Notes: generated by a model not told the origin, from the sequence alone. Positions 46,910 to 60,075 are shown, counted from the first letter of the stretch. The stretch is 64,000 nt of DNA from Mangrovibacter phragmitis (GCF_001655675.1 NZ_LYRP01000012.1:1-64000), one strand, 5' to 3'. Numbers and translations are program-made.

Positions 46910-47232
46910 AACTTTTCCAGTATTTCCATTAGCGTACGGTTATCGAGGTCGGCAATCCCGCGTTTCGCTACCACCACAAAATCCATGGAAGGCAGTTCAT
47001 GCTGACGTAAACGGAAACTTTCACGCGTCAAACGTTTGATACGGTTACGCTCATGAGCGCGCCGAACATTCTTTTTGGCGACTGTAAGACCGATACGGGG
47101 ATGCCCCAGCGAATTCAGGCGGCCGAGGATGGTGATTTGCGGCGTGCCAGCCCGTTGTGGCTGCTGGAAGACGAAAGTGAAATGATTGGGAGTTAACAAA
47201 CGTAACTCCCTGGGAAAAGCGAGCTTAACCAC
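46873..47232 (-). CDS. rnpA: Ribonuclease P protein component RnpA
   Basis: A 119-residue basic protein, same length as in E. coli. The RNR signature is seen as [22 protein letters not shown] (about residues 53-74), which binds the P RNA. It assists the M1 RNA ribozyme in tRNA 5' maturation. It lies 14 bp downstream of rpmH and overlaps yidD in a different frame. Confidence 0.97.
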   Translation of the reverse strand: MVKLAFPRELRLLTPNHFTFVFQQPQRAGTPQITILGRLNSLGHPRIGLTVAKKNVRRAHERNRIKRLTRESFRLRQHELPSMDFVVVAKRGIADLDNRTLMEILEKLWRRHCRQAPGS

Positions 47233-47246
47233 TCAGGGGTTAGCTA

Positions 47247-47994
<748 letters not shown>

Positions 47995-49377
47995 GTGTCA
48001 CTTTCGCTTTGGCAGCAGTGTCTTGCCCGATTGCAGGATGAGTTACCCGCCACAGAATTCAGCATGTGGATACGTCCACTACAGGCGGAACTGAGCGATA
48101 ACACGCTGGCCCTTTATGCGCCAAACCGTTTTGTGCTCGACTGGGTGCGGGATAAGTACCTGAATAATATCAACGGATTGTTAAACGATTTCTGTGGTGC
48201 GGATGCGCCTCAGTTGCGCTTTGAAGTAGGGGCCCGTCCTGCTGTTCAACCTGTTGTCGCTTCCGCGGCAGCAGCGCCTGCTGTTGCGCCGCGCCCGGCA
48301 GCGGCACCTGTGCGCCCCAGTTGGGATAACGTCCCTGCACCGGCAGAGCCTTCTTACCGTTCTAACGTTAACCTGAAACATACGTTTGATAACTTTGTTG
48401 AAGGTAAGTCAAACCAACTGGCTCGTGCGGCGGCTCGCCAGGTGGCGGATAATCCTGGCGGCGCATATAACCCACTCTTCCTTTATGGCGGTACAGGTTT
48501 AGGGAAAACCCACCTGTTACATGCTGTTGGTAATGGTATTGTGGCGCGTAAGCCCAATGCGAAAGTGGTGTATATGCATTCAGAGCGTTTTGTTCAGGAT
48601 ATGGTTAAGGCATTACAAAATAACGCAATTGAAGAGTTCAAGCGTTATTACCGCTCGGTTGATGCCCTGCTTATCGATGATATCCAGTTCTTTGCCAACA
48701 AAGAGCGCTCACAGGAAGAGTTCTTCCATACTTTTAACGCACTGCTGGAAGGCAACCAACAAATAATCCTGACATCAGATCGTTACCCGAAAGAGATCAA
48801 TGGCGTTGAAGATCGTCTGAAATCCCGCTTCGGTTGGGGTTTAACGGTTGCCATTGAGCCGCCGGAACTGGAAACCCGCGTGGCAATCCTGATGAAAAAG
48901 GCGGATGAAAACGATATCCGTCTGCCTGGCGAAGTGGCTTTCTTTATTGCCAAGCGCCTGCGCTCAAACGTGCGTGAGCTGGAAGGGGCACTGAACCGTG
49001 TGATTGCGAATGCCAATTTCACTGGCCGGGCAATTACTATCGATTTTGTCCGTGAAGCGCTACGTGATTTATTGGCCTTGCAGGAAAAACTGGTCACTGT
49101 CGACAATATTCAAAAGACAGTGGCAGAGTACTACAAGATCAAAGTGGCCGATTTACTGTCCAAACGGCGTTCCCGCTCAGTGGCGCGCCCCCGGCAAATG
49201 GCAATGGCCCTGGCAAAAGAATTAACCAACCACAGCCTGCCGGAAATCGGTGATGCCTTCGGTGGTCGTGACCATACAACTGTGCTGCATGCCTGCCGTA
49301 AAATCGAGCAGTTGCGTGAAGAGAGTCATGACATCAAAGAAGACTTTTCCAATTTAATCAGAACACTATCTTCGTGA
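47995..49377 (+). CDS. dnaA: Chromosomal replication initiator DnaA
   Basis: A 460-residue initiator (E. coli 467; the difference is in the Ala/Pro-rich linker, about residues 80-125). Domain I starts [17 protein letters not shown]. Domain III AAA+ has Walker [13 protein letters not shown], Walker [10 protein letters not shown] and the initiator-specific region. Domain IV carries the DnaA signature [15 protein letters not shown]. The frame extends 16 codons upstream, but GTG 47995, with GTGGAG ribosome site, is the E. coli start. It binds the boxes in oriC and its own promoter. The dnaN start follows after 4 bp. Confidence 0.97.
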   Translation: MSLSLWQQCLARLQDELPATEFSMWIRPLQAELSDNTLALYAPNRFVLDWVRDKYLNNINGLLNDFCGADAPQLRFEVGARPAVQPVVASAAAAPAVAPRPAAAPVRPSWDNVPAPAEPSYRSNVNLKHTFDNFVEGKSNQLARAAARQVADNPGGAYNPLFLYGGTGLGKTHLLHAVGNGIVARKPNAKVVYMHSERFVQDMVKALQNNAIEEFKRYYRSVDALLIDDIQFFANKERSQEEFFHTFNALLEGNQQIILTSDRYPKEINGVEDRLKSRFGWGLTVAIEPPELETRVAILMKKADENDIRLPGEVAFFIAKRLRSNVRELEGALNRVIANANFTGRAITIDFVREALRDLLALQEKLVTVDNIQKTVAEYYKIKVADLLSKRRSRSVARPRQMAMALAKELTNHSLPEIGDAFGGRDHTTVLHACRKIEQLREESHDIKEDFSNLIRTLSS

Positions 49378-49381
49378 CACT

Positions 49382-50482
49382 ATGAAATTTACCGTTGAAC
49401 GTGAACATTTATTAAAACCGCTCCAACAAGTGAGTGGTCCTTTAGGTGGTCGCCCGACGTTACCTATCCTGGGTAACTTGCTGTTGCAGGTTACGGAAGG
49501 GGCGCTGTCGCTGACTGGTACTGACCTTGAAATGGAAATGGTGGCACGAGTCAGCCTGGTTCAGCCTCATGAACCAGGGGCAACCACGGTGCCTGCCCGT
49601 AAATTCTTTGATATTTGCCGGGGCCTGCCAGAAGGTGCGGAAATCGCTGTTACGCTGGAAGGGGACCGTATGCTGGTGCGTTCCGGGCGCAGTCGTTTTT
49701 CGCTGTCTACATTGCCAGCCGCCGATTTTCCTAACCTCGATGACTGGCAAAGTGAAGTGGAATTCACTCTGCCGCAGGCCACAATGAAACGCCTGATTGA
49801 AGCCACACAATTTTCCATGGCTCACCAGGATGTGCGCTACTACCTGAACGGTATGCTGTTTGAAACCGAAGGTGAAGAGTTGCGTACCGTGGCAACAGAT
49901 GGTCACCGCCTGGCGGTCTGTGCCATGCCAGTAGGGCAAACACTGCCCGCTCACTCTGTGATTGTGCCGCGCAAAGGCGTGATTGAGTTGATGCGTATGC
50001 TGGATGGTGGCGATACACCGTTACAGGTGCAAATTGGCAGCAATAATATTCGTGCCCATGTTGGTGATTTTATTTTCACTTCGAAACTGGTTGATGGCCG
50101 TTTCCCGGATTATCGCCGCGTATTGCCGAAGAACCCGGACAAAACTCTGGAAGCGGGTTGCGATTTGTTAAAACAGGCCTTTGCCCGCGCAGCCATTCTT
50201 TCCAATGAAAAATTCCGTGGTGTTCGCCTGTATGTCAGTGAGAACCAGCTTAAAATTACAGCCAATAACCCGGAACAGGAAGAAGCAGAAGAGATTCTGG
50301 ATGTGACCTATGCAGGTACAGAAATGGAAATCGGCTTCAATGTAAGTTATGTACTGGATGTACTTAACGTGCTGAAGTGCGAAAATGTGCGTATCCTGCT
50401 TACTGATTCTGTTTCCAGTGTGCAAATTGAAGACGCAGCAAGCCAGACCGCGGCCTATGTTGTGATGCCTATGCGCCTGTAA
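49382..50482 (+). CDS. dnaN: DNA polymerase III sliding clamp beta subunit DnaN
   Basis: A 366-residue clamp, same length as in E. coli, with three similar subdomains. The C-terminus YVVMPMRL that forms part of the client-binding pocket is conserved. It encircles DNA and tethers polymerase III, and with Hda promotes DnaA-ATP hydrolysis. It starts 4 bp after dnaA. In E. coli recF overlaps its end, but here a 300-bp spacer follows. Confidence 0.98.
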   Translation: MKFTVEREHLLKPLQQVSGPLGGRPTLPILGNLLLQVTEGALSLTGTDLEMEMVARVSLVQPHEPGATTVPARKFFDICRGLPEGAEIAVTLEGDRMLVRSGRSRFSLSTLPAADFPNLDDWQSEVEFTLPQATMKRLIEATQFSMAHQDVRYYLNGMLFETEGEELRTVATDGHRLAVCAMPVGQTLPAHSVIVPRKGVIELMRMLDGGDTPLQVQIGSNNIRAHVGDFIFTSKLVDGRFPDYRRVLPKNPDKTLEAGCDLLKQAFARAAILSNEKFRGVRLYVSENQLKITANNPEQEEAEEILDVTYAGTEMEIGFNVSYVLDVLNVLKCENVRILLTDSVSSVQIEDAASQTAAYVVMPMRL

Positions 50483-50782
50483 GCCGCGGGGTAAACGGTA
50501 AAAGAGAGAAGGTTAAGTGTACAAATACCTTCTCTTAGCCAGCAGATGAAATCAATAAATTGATTTTTAGCGTGTTTTATTTATCACCTGAAACCTTACC
50601 AGCGGCAGGGTAAGGCGGGTCATCAGCCTGGGGTTATTTGACTTGTTATTCCGGCACGTTCAGCACCGGCTTTTTGTGGCGCTTCAGGCCAGTTGTTCAT
50701 TCACCCCCGGTTTATGCTGGTTGAGGGCAGCCAGCCATTTTCCGGGAAACAGCAACAAATACGTCCTGGTGATGCGTTAATC
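50483..50782 (+). other. 300-bp spacer between dnaN and recF
   Basis: No supportable ORF on either strand. A hairpin AGAGAAGGT / ACCTTCTCT (50505-50535) with a 13-base loop lies soon after dnaN, without a T-run. AT-rich sequence follows (50545-50590), then a GC-richer stretch up to recF. A TTGACT hexamer is present near 50640 but no convincing -10 follows. I see no repeat ends or transposon remnants. Confidence 0.7.
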
Positions 50783-51856
50783 ATGTCGCTGTCTCGTTTA
50801 CTTATCAAAGATTTCCGTAACATAGAAAGTGCGGATCTCCTGTTATCTCCCGGCTTTAATTTCCTGGTCGGTGCCAATGGCAGCGGCAAAACCAGTGTGC
50901 TGGAAGCGATTTACACCCTGGGGCACGGGCGGGCGTTTCGTAGCCTGCAAACGGGCAGAGTGATTCGCCATGACCAGCCAGATTTCGTGCTGCATGGCCG
51001 GTTACAGGGGGATTCACGGGAAATCGCCGTCGGGCTGACAAAAGACCGCCTGGGTGACAGCAAAGTCAGAATTGATGGCACGGACGGGCATAAAGTTGCT
51101 GAACTGGCGCACTTAATGCCCATGCAGTTGATTACTCCGGAAGGCTTCACCCTGCTTAATGGTGGGCCGAAGTTTCGCCGGGCGTTTATCGACTGGGGGT
51201 GTTTCCATGATGAACCGGCGTTTTTCAACGCATGGAGCAACCTTAAACGCCTGCTCCGGCAACGAAATGCCGCATTGCGTCAGGTTACGCACTACAACCA
51301 GTTACTCCCCTGGGATAAGGAACTGGCACCGCTGGCGGAACAAATCAGCCTGTGGCGGGCGCAGTATAGTGAAGCAATTGCCGAAGATATGGCACAAACC
51401 TGCGCCCAGTTTTTACCCGAGTTTCACCTGGCGTTTTCTTTCCAGCGCGGCTGGGAAAAAGAAACGCCTTACAGTGAGGTGCTGGCCCGCAGTTTTGAGC
51501 GCGACCGCGCGCTGACCTACACCTCTCATGGCCCCCACAAGGCAGATTTCCGCATTCGTGCCGATGGCGCGCCTGTGGAAGATACCCTGTCGAGAGGGCA
51601 GTTAAAGTTATTGATGTGTGCCCTGCGTCTGGCGCAAGGTGAATTTCTCACCCGGCGTAGCGGGCGGCACTGCCTCTACTTAATAGATGATTTTGCTTCT
51701 GAGCTTGATGACCGCCGACGGGGTTTACTTGCCAGCCGTCTGAAAGCTACACAGTCACAAGTTTTTGTGAGTGCGATTAGCGCAGAACATGTGATGGACA
51801 TGGCGGATAAAAATTCCAGGATGTTCGCTGTGGATCAGGGTAAAATAACGGATTAA
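50783..51856 (+). CDS. recF: DNA replication and repair protein RecF
   Basis: A 357-residue SMC-like ATPase, same length as in E. coli. Walker A is [16 protein letters not shown] near residue 33, the ABC-type signature [19 protein letters not shown] and Walker [14 protein letters not shown]. It helps RecOR load RecA at gaps and restart forks. The frame runs 30 codons upstream, but the ATG at 50783 restores the conserved [14 protein letters not shown]. It is followed 27 bp later by gyrB. Confidence 0.96.
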   Translation: MSLSRLLIKDFRNIESADLLLSPGFNFLVGANGSGKTSVLEAIYTLGHGRAFRSLQTGRVIRHDQPDFVLHGRLQGDSREIAVGLTKDRLGDSKVRIDGTDGHKVAELAHLMPMQLITPEGFTLLNGGPKFRRAFIDWGCFHDEPAFFNAWSNLKRLLRQRNAALRQVTHYNQLLPWDKELAPLAEQISLWRAQYSEAIAEDMAQTCAQFLPEFHLAFSFQRGWEKETPYSEVLARSFERDRALTYTSHGPHKADFRIRADGAPVEDTLSRGQLKLLMCALRLAQGEFLTRRSGRHCLYLIDDFASELDDRRRGLLASRLKATQSQVFVSAISAEHVMDMADKNSRMFAVDQGKITD

Positions 51857-54301
<2,445 letters not shown>

Positions 54302-54320
54302 TGACCGGTTAGCCGGAAAC

Positions 54321-54350
54321 AAGCCAGTGTGAAATACCACTGGCTTTTTT
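54321..54350 (+). terminator. gyrB terminator
   Basis: AAGCCAGTG / CACTGGCTT stem with an 8-base loop and a T6 tail. Confidence 0.9.
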
Positions 54351-54439
54351 GTTCTTCACGAAAGTGAGTTTATTCTGCGTTGTTTTTGTGACCAAAGTCG
54401 CGTTACGATGCCCTTCCTGACCCAATATGGATTTCTGTC

Positions 54440-55258
54440 ATGGCGATAAAACTGATTGCTATCGATATGGATGGTACCCTGCTTAACCCCGATAATGTGA
54501 TCACCCCGGGCGTCCGCCGGGCTATTAGTGCAGCCCGGGAAAAAGGCGTGGTTGTTGTGTTAGCAACTGGCCGTCCCTACATTGGTGTAAAACGTTACCT
54601 CGAACAGCTGGATATGCAGTCCGCAGACGACTACTGCATCACCTACAACGGCGCGCTGGTGCAAAAAGCAGCCAGTGGCGAATGTGTCGCGGAAACGACA
54701 CTGGGTTATGATGATTACCGCTACCTGGAAGGGCTTTCCCGCGAGTTGGGTGTCCACTTTCATGCGCTCGATCACCACATTCTGTATACCGCCAACCGGG
54801 ATATCAGCCGTTATACCGTGCATGAAGCCGCACTGACGGGGATGCCGTTACAGTTCTGCGAAGCAGACCGTATGGACCCGGCTATCCGCTTTCCAAAACT
54901 GATGATGATTGATGAACCAGCATTACTGGATGAAGCAATTACCCGGATCCCCCAGGAAGCAAAATCCCGCTATACCATCCTGAAAAGCGCGCCCTTTTAC
55001 CTGGAATTACTCGATAAACGGGTAAACAAAGGCGCTGGTTTACAGGCACTGGCAGAGCGTTTGCAGTTGCAACCAGAAAACGTGATGGCAATTGGTGACC
55101 AGGAAAACGACATGGCTATGCTGGAATACGCTGGTGTGGGCGTGGCAATGGGAAATGCAATAGAGCCGGTAAAAGCGATGGCAAACTTTATCAGTAAAAC
55201 CAATGCTGAAGACGGTGTCGCCCGGGCAATTGAGCACTTTGTTCCCGGCGTTAACTGA
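54440..55258 (+). CDS. yidA: HAD-family sugar phosphatase YidA
   Basis: A 272-residue Cof-type HAD phosphatase (E. coli YidA 270). Motif I DMDGTLLNPDN carries the nucleophilic Asp at the N-terminus. Motif II LATGRPYIG, motif III lysine around LLDKRVNKGAGL and motif IV GDQENDMAMLEYAG are present. A C2B cap lies between. It is active on small phosphorylated sugars in E. coli. The neighbouring yidB of E. coli is absent here. Confidence 0.95.
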   Translation: MAIKLIAIDMDGTLLNPDNVITPGVRRAISAAREKGVVVVLATGRPYIGVKRYLEQLDMQSADDYCITYNGALVQKAASGECVAETTLGYDDYRYLEGLSRELGVHFHALDHHILYTANRDISRYTVHEAALTGMPLQFCEADRMDPAIRFPKLMMIDEPALLDEAITRIPQEAKSRYTILKSAPFYLELLDKRVNKGAGLQALAERLQLQPENVMAIGDQENDMAMLEYAGVGVAMGNAIEPVKAMANFISKTNAEDGVARAIEHFVPGVN

Positions 55259-55285
55259 GAAAACCAGGCAACACCTGCCCGAATC

Positions 55286-55324
55286 GATTACCCTGAGCCA
55301 TTATCGCTTAAGGCAAGGGTAATC
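55286..55324 (+). promoter_or_regulatory. Hairpin enclosing the yidR ribosome binding site
   Basis: GATTACCCT (55286-55294) and AGGGTAATC (55316-55324) form a perfect 9-bp stem. An inner GCC/GGC pairing extends it. The right arm contains the AAGGG ribosome site of yidR, whose GTG is at 55327. Closed, the hairpin would block initiation. Confidence 0.5.
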
Positions 55325-55326
55325 CC

Positions 55327-56592
55327 GTGAAACAAGTCACTTTCTCACCCCGTCACCATCAACTGACCAATATCAATACCTGGACGCCGGACAGCCAGTG
55401 GCTGGTGTTTGATGTTCGCCCGTCTGGCTCATCATTCACCAGTGAAACCGTAGAACGCGTCCAGATTCATAGCGGTACTACCGAGGTCATCTGGCGCGCG
55501 CAGCAGGGTGCGCATGTGGGGGTTATTACTGTGAACCCACAATTACCTGAGCGTTATGTGTTTATTCATAGCCCGGAAAACCCGGATGAAAATTGGCAGT
55601 ATGATTTCCATCATCGTCGTGGCGTAACTGTCTGCGGTGGTCAGGTTGCTAACCTGGATGCCCTTTCCATTACCGCACCTTACTTCCCCGGTGCACTGCG
55701 TGGCGGCAGCCATGTGCATGTCTGGAGCCCGGACGGGCAATACCTGAGCTTTACTTATAACGACCATGTGCTCCATGAGCGGGATCCGGCGCTGGATTTG
55801 CGAAATGTTGGTGTGGCGGTGCCTTTCGGCCCGGTAAACCCACCACTGCGCCATTCGCGAGAATATGCCGGTAGCCACTGGTGTACGCTGGTTTCGCGCA
55901 CCACACCGGAGCCCCAACCAGGAAGCGATGAGATTAACCGGGCCTATGAAGAGGGCTGGGTGGGCAATCAGGGCTACCTGAAGCCCAACGGTGAGCGCCA
56001 GCGTTATGCACTGGCTTTTATCGGCGATACACGTTCAGTTCAGGGCGAAACAATACCTGAACTATTTATTGTCGACTTACCTGATAACGAAGCTGCCTGG
56101 AAAACCCAGGGCGATGCTCCCCTGGCCGGTACGCCCGAAACTATGCCAGCACCACCAGCAGGCGTTTACCAAAAACGCCTTACTTACACTCATCACTGTG
56201 CCTGGCCAGGCCTTGTGAACCAGCCCCGTCATTGGGTGCGCGCCAGCCCGGATGGGGAACATATCGCTTTTCTGATGCGAGATAATAACGGCGTGGTTCA
56301 GGTTTGGCTGGTTTCACCAAATGGGGGAGAATGCCGGCAGTTAACCCGGCTTGCGCATGATGTACAGTCGGCGATTAACTGGCACCCGGCAGGCAAATGG
56401 CTCGGTTTTATCAGTGAACAGAAAATCGTGATGTGCAGCTATCCGGAAGGGAAAATACTGGAACTTACCGCACCGCAAGAAGAAATTTCCGGTGATGCGG
56501 TTGTCTTCTCGCCTGACGGGCAGTTTATTGCCTGGATGCAACCCGATGAACAAGGCTTCCGGCAAATATATATCTGCCAGACGGGTTGCTGA
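55327..56592 (+). CDS. yidR: TolB-like beta-propeller protein YidR (DUF3748)
   Basis: A 421-residue protein (E. coli YidR about 415) of DUF3748 with WD40/TolB-like repeats: TPDSQWLVFDVR, SPDGQYLSFTYND, SPDGEHIAFLMRDNNG, HPAGKWLGF and SPDGQFIAWM. It has no signal peptide and is likely cytoplasmic. The fold resembles oligogalacturonate-lyase-type propellers; the activity is unknown. The GTG start has an AAGGG ribosome site lying in a hairpin. It converges with yidQ. Confidence 0.93.
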   Translation: MKQVTFSPRHHQLTNINTWTPDSQWLVFDVRPSGSSFTSETVERVQIHSGTTEVIWRAQQGAHVGVITVNPQLPERYVFIHSPENPDENWQYDFHHRRGVTVCGGQVANLDALSITAPYFPGALRGGSHVHVWSPDGQYLSFTYNDHVLHERDPALDLRNVGVAVPFGPVNPPLRHSREYAGSHWCTLVSRTTPEPQPGSDEINRAYEEGWVGNQGYLKPNGERQRYALAFIGDTRSVQGETIPELFIVDLPDNEAAWKTQGDAPLAGTPETMPAPPAGVYQKRLTYTHHCAWPGLVNQPRHWVRASPDGEHIAFLMRDNNGVVQVWLVSPNGGECRQLTRLAHDVQSAINWHPAGKWLGFISEQKIVMCSYPEGKILELTAPQEEISGDAVVFSPDGQFIAWMQPDEQGFRQIYICQTGC

Positions 56593-56625
56593 ACCTCTGC
56601 CGGGTATCGCTACCTGGCAATCATA

Positions 56626-56949
56626 TCAGGGGGCAGCGGGTGGAATAACTGAATTGGTTGCGAGGTTTTTCTGCTCACTTTTTTCTACCCGCTCCCGGAT
56701 AGAATTATTGGTGTGAAACGCATCCCAGGGAAGCAACAACGTATCTGTTACTGCCGTTAATGGCATATCCAGTGCCACAAATGGCTTAAGGCCCCAACTG
56801 GTATCATCGTCTTTCAGTAATGCATAACTTGCCCGTGTACCCGGATAATACCCCTCCTGGCCGCCAGTGTGCGTCATTATGCTGGAACAGCCGCACAAAG
56901 CGACCAGCCCGCTCCCTAAAAATAAGTGCTGTAGTTGGCGTATTTTCAT
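56626..56949 (-). CDS. yidQ: Lipoprotein YidQ (DUF1375)
   Basis: A 107-residue DUF1375 protein (E. coli YidQ 110). The signal sequence ends in a lipobox-like LCGC with the lipidated Cys at about residue 21, followed by SSIMTHTGGQEG. The conserved YPGTRASYALLKDD and LDMPLTAVTDTLLLPWD segments identify the family. It is probably an outer- or inner-membrane lipoprotein of unknown role, next to the small heat-shock genes as in E. coli. Confidence 0.92.
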   Translation of the reverse strand: MKIRQLQHLFLGSGLVALCGCSSIMTHTGGQEGYYPGTRASYALLKDDDTSWGLKPFVALDMPLTAVTDTLLLPWDAFHTNNSIRERVEKSEQKNLATNSVIPPAAP

Positions 56950-57260
56950 TGTGTTATCGTCATTGTAGCTGAAGCTTCTGTCACGGCAGAAGCAAACCGC
57001 GGTCGCTTAGTCCTTAACGCACCTGCTTCCATGCAAAAGACACATTCATTTGCGCCAGGTGCTACATGATTTTTGTTTAGTCTACGCGATGTGTAATAAA
57101 GTGCAAAAAAAGTGCGATTTTTGCACTTGAAAACAACGAGTCTGTCACCATCTTATCTTCAGAGCCAAAAACGGATAGGCCAGATGGTTATCCGGGTTCT
57201 GCGGTCTGTCCAACAGGAAGGCCATAAAAACATTCTCGCTGATTTCAGGAGCTATTAACG
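56950..57260 (+). promoter_or_regulatory. yidQ-ibpA intergenic region with the ibpA sigma-32 promoter
   Basis: A heat-shock promoter is visible: -35 CTTGAAA (57126-57132) and -10 CACCATCT (57146-57153) with a 13-14 base spacer, close to the sigma-32 consensus CTTGAAA / CCCCATNT. The following leader of about 100 nt ends in the thermometer element before ibpA. The yidQ half shows no distinctive element. Confidence 0.85.
57236..57250 (+). promoter_or_regulatory. ROSE-like RNA thermometer of ibpA
   Basis: TCGCT (57236-57240) faces AGGA (57247-57250) of the ribosome site. This is the U(U/C)GCU-to-AGGA pairing with a bulged G that defines ROSE thermometers. The loop is six bases. Melting on heat shock would free the site for ibpA, whose ATG is at 57261. 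Confidence 0.75.
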
Positions 57261-57674
57261 ATGCGTAATTTTGACTTCTCCCCGCTTTACCGTTCTGCCA
57301 TTGGTTTTGACCGCCTGTTTAACCACCTGGAAAATAGCCAGACCCAAAGCAACGGGGGTTACCCTCCGTACAACGTTGAACTGGTTGATGAAAACCACTA
57401 CCGCATCGCGATTGCCGTTGCCGGTTTTGCTGAGAGCGAACTGGAGATCACTGCACAGGACAACCTGCTGGTGGTGAAAGGTGCGCACGCAACGGAAGAA
57501 AAAGAACGCACCTATCTGTATCAGGGCATTGCTGAACGTAACTTCGAGCGCAAGTTCCAACTGGCTGACAACATTCACGTTAAAGGTGCTAACCTGGTGA
57601 ATGGCTTGCTGTATATCGAACTGGAACGCGTTATTCCCGAAGCCAACAAACCGCGTCGCATCGCCATTAACTAA
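57261..57674 (+). CDS. ibpA: Small heat-shock chaperone IbpA
   Basis: A 137-residue alpha-crystallin-type holdase, same length as in E. coli. The N-terminal arm begins [20 protein letters not shown]. The crystallin domain covers about residues 35-125, and the C-terminal motif [14 protein letters not shown] includes the I-x-I/V tail type. It coats aggregating proteins for later rescue by DnaK and ClpB. It has a sigma-32 promoter and a predicted thermometer, and is followed by ibpB. Confidence 0.97.
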   Translation: MRNFDFSPLYRSAIGFDRLFNHLENSQTQSNGGYPPYNVELVDENHYRIAIAVAGFAESELEITAQDNLLVVKGAHATEEKERTYLYQGIAERNFERKFQLADNIHVKGANLVNGLLYIELERVIPEANKPRRIAIN

Positions 57675-57769
57675 TTCTGTTTGCGCTGCACTGCCTGTGG
57701 GGTGGTGCAGCCTGTTACGTGCTTGCCGTCAGGGAGCACAGGCCGGTTACGTATACCGGCGGTATTAAC

Positions 57770-57785
57770 TCGCTTCAAAGAAGGA
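57770..57785 (+). promoter_or_regulatory. ROSE-like RNA thermometer of ibpB
   Basis: TCGCT (57770-57774) faces AGGA (57782-57785) just before ibpB. The stem extends by TTC/GAA around an AAA loop, again with the single bulged G. ATG is at 57794. Confidence 0.7.
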
Positions 57786-57793
57786 GACTATTT

Positions 57794-58222
57794 ATGCGTA
57801 ATTATGATTTTTCCCCCTTATTCCGTCAGTGGATTGGTTTTGACAAACTGGCTAACGCCATGCTGAACAGCAGCGAAGCGCAGTCGTTCCCTCCCTATAA
57901 CATTGAAAAAGCGGACGATAACCATTACCGCATCACACTGGCACTGGCCGGTTTCCGCCAGGAAGATCTGGATATTCAGCTTGAAGGGCCACGGCTTTCC
58001 ATTAAAGGTACGCCGGTAAAACCTGAACAGGAAACCACCTGGTTACACCGTGGTCTGACAACCGAGCCGTTCAGCCTAAGTTTTACCCTGGCTGACCACA
58101 TGGAGGTGTCTGGCGCAACCTTCAATAACGGGTTATTGCATATTGATTTAACCCGTGAAGTACCTGAAGCCCTGGCACCGCAGCGTATCGCCATTAGCGA
58201 ACGTCCGGCACTCAACAGCTAA
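57794..58222 (+). CDS. ibpB: Small heat-shock chaperone IbpB
   Basis: A 142-residue paralogue of IbpA, same length as E. coli IbpB. It starts [20 protein letters not shown] and has the alpha-crystallin domain at about 35-125. The frame extends 25 codons upstream, but ATG 57794 has the AAGGAG site and the conserved start. It co-assembles with IbpA and makes aggregates easier to dissolve. It lies 119 bp after ibpA, probably on the same transcript, and ends with a strong terminator. Confidence 0.97.
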   Translation: MRNYDFSPLFRQWIGFDKLANAMLNSSEAQSFPPYNIEKADDNHYRITLALAGFRQEDLDIQLEGPRLSIKGTPVKPEQETTWLHRGLTTEPFSLSFTLADHMEVSGATFNNGLLHIDLTREVPEALAPQRIAISERPALNS

Positions 58223-58242
58223 TTTTGGCACTTGCATCTCCT

Positions 58243-58274
58243 GCCGCACCGGTAACCCGGTGCGGCTTTTTTTT
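58243..58274 (+). terminator. ibpAB terminator
   Basis: GCCGCACCGG / CCGGTGCGGC, a 10-bp GC-rich stem with a 4-base loop, followed by eight T. Confidence 0.92.
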
Positions 58275-58299
58275 GCCTGTTTTTTGCCTGTTTTTTGCC
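58267..58299. repeat. Short tandem repeat of TTTTTTGCCTG
   Basis: The unit TTTTTTGCC(TG) occurs three times in a row just after the ibpAB terminator stem, giving three successive T-runs. The unit is 11 bases, so copy number could vary by slippage. Confidence 0.7.
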
Positions 58300-58408
58300 A
58301 GTAAGTAATGTGTTTAACCATGGTTAATACATGGTCTTTTGTGCGCTATCAGGCAGTTATCTTTGCAACGCTCTGCCACAATCAAACCAATGCAGAAACA
58401 GGAGCTGA

Positions 58409-60070
58409 ATGATGAGTGACATCGCGCTGACGGTCAGCATACTGGCACTGGTTGCCATCGTTGGTCTGTGGATTGGCAATATTCGCATCCGTGGCATTGG
58501 TTTTGGCATTGGTGGTGTGCTGTTCGGCGGGATTATTGTCGGGCATTTTCTCGATATGGCCGGTGTACATATCAACAGCGATATCCTGCACTTTGTTCAG
58601 GAGTTTGGCCTGATTCTGTTTGTCTACACCATCGGTATTCAGGTAGGCCCCGGTTTCTTCTCTTCTCTGCGGGTTTCCGGCTTAAGGCTGAACCTGTTTG
58701 CTATGTTAATTGTGGTGCTTGGTGGGCTGGTGACTGCATTAGTGTACTGGCTGTTTGATATTCCTCTGCCTGTGGTGCTGGGGATTTTCTCGGGTGCGGT
58801 GACCAACACACCGGCACTGGGTGCCGGGCAGCAAATTCTTACAGACCTGGGGGTTCCGGCGGCACTGCGTAACGAAATGGGGATGAGCTATGCCATGGCA
58901 TACCCTTTTGGTATCTGTGGCATTCTGTTCAGTATGTGGTTGTTACGGGTAGTACTGCGCATTAACGTCAATCGTGAAGCTGAACGCTTTCAAAAAGTTA
59001 ACGGCCAGGCTCAGCAGTTGAGCGCCATTAACGTTCAGGTGGAGAACCCTAACCTCCATAATCTGGCACTTCAGGATATCCCACTGCTTAATAGTGACAG
59101 CATAGTGTGTTCCCGGTTAAAGCGCGGCGAAACGCTAATGGTTCCCTCCTCTTCTACATTAATTGAACGGGGAGACTTGTTGTATCTGGTGGGCAACCAG
59201 GAAGATCTGCACAGCGCACAACTGGTGATAGGCCAGCAAGTTGATGCCGGGCTTTCCACCACAGGTACAGACTTGCGGGTTGAACGGGTTGTAGTGACCA
59301 ATGAAAAAGTATTAGGTAAAAAAATCCGCGACCTGGGCATTAAAACGAAGTATGACGTAGTGATTTCCCGCCTGAATCGTGCCGGGGTTGAGCTGGTCGC
59401 CAGTAGTCATGCCAGTCTGCAATTTGGCGATATTCTCAACCTGGTCGGGCGGCAGGTGGATATTGACGCTGCTGCTGCGTTACTGGGCAATGCGCAACAA
59501 AAACTCCAGCAGGTACAAATGCTGCCTGTGTTTATTGGTATTGGCCTTGGTGTATTGTTAGGGTCTGTCCCACTGTTCATTCCCGGTTTCCCTGTCGCCC
59601 TGCGCCTTGGGCTGGCTGGTGGCCCGCTGATTATGGCGCTGATCCTTGGCCGAATAGGCAGTATTGGCACGCTCTACTGGTTTATGCCGCCCAGTGCCAA
59701 CCAGGCGCTGCGGGAACTGGGTATCGTACTGTTTCTGGCCGTTGTCGGGCTAAAATCCGGTAGTGGCTTTGTCACCACCCTGACTCAGGGAGATGGCGTG
59801 TTATGGATGGGATACGGAATCTTAATCACTGCTATTCCGTTACTGGTTGTGGGTTTTACTGCACGTTTGCTGGCAAAAATGAATTACCTGACAATTTGCG
59901 GGATGCTGGCCGGATCCATGACAGACCCGCCAGCTCTGGCATTTGCCAATAATCTTCACACTTCCAGTGGGGCCGCCGCGCTCTCGTATGCCACGGTTTA
60001 CCCACTGGTGATGTTCTTGCGTATTATTACGCCACAATTACTGGCTATTCTCCTGTGGGGCGTTTCCTGA
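58409..60070 (+). CDS. yidE: Putative AAE-family transporter YidE
   Basis: A 553-residue inner-membrane protein, same length as E. coli YidE. Two halves of about five helices flank a cytoplasmic region (about residues 190-380) with two RCK_C (TrkA-C) domains. Conserved AAE motifs include [40 protein letters not shown] and [12 protein letters not shown]. The family includes the aspartate:alanine exchanger AspT; the substrate here is unknown. A second ATG at 58412 gives the E. coli-like start MSDIALT. Confidence 0.94.
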   Translation: MMSDIALTVSILALVAIVGLWIGNIRIRGIGFGIGGVLFGGIIVGHFLDMAGVHINSDILHFVQEFGLILFVYTIGIQVGPGFFSSLRVSGLRLNLFAMLIVVLGGLVTALVYWLFDIPLPVVLGIFSGAVTNTPALGAGQQILTDLGVPAALRNEMGMSYAMAYPFGICGILFSMWLLRVVLRINVNREAERFQKVNGQAQQLSAINVQVENPNLHNLALQDIPLLNSDSIVCSRLKRGETLMVPSSSTLIERGDLLYLVGNQEDLHSAQLVIGQQVDAGLSTTGTDLRVERVVVTNEKVLGKKIRDLGIKTKYDVVISRLNRAGVELVASSHASLQFGDILNLVGRQVDIDAAAALLGNAQQKLQQVQMLPVFIGIGLGVLLGSVPLFIPGFPVALRLGLAGGPLIMALILGRIGSIGTLYWFMPPSANQALRELGIVLFLAVVGLKSGSGFVTTLTQGDGVLWMGYGILITAIPLLVVGFTARLLAKMNYLTICGMLAGSMTDPPALAFANNLHTSSGAAALSYATVYPLVMFLRIITPQLLAILLWGVS

Positions 60071-60075
60071 TGATT

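Noticed and set aside
48235-48315. Repeat-like or frameshifted segment in dnaA
   Set aside because: The Ala/Pro-rich stretch is the normal variable domain II linker; frame and flanking domains are intact.
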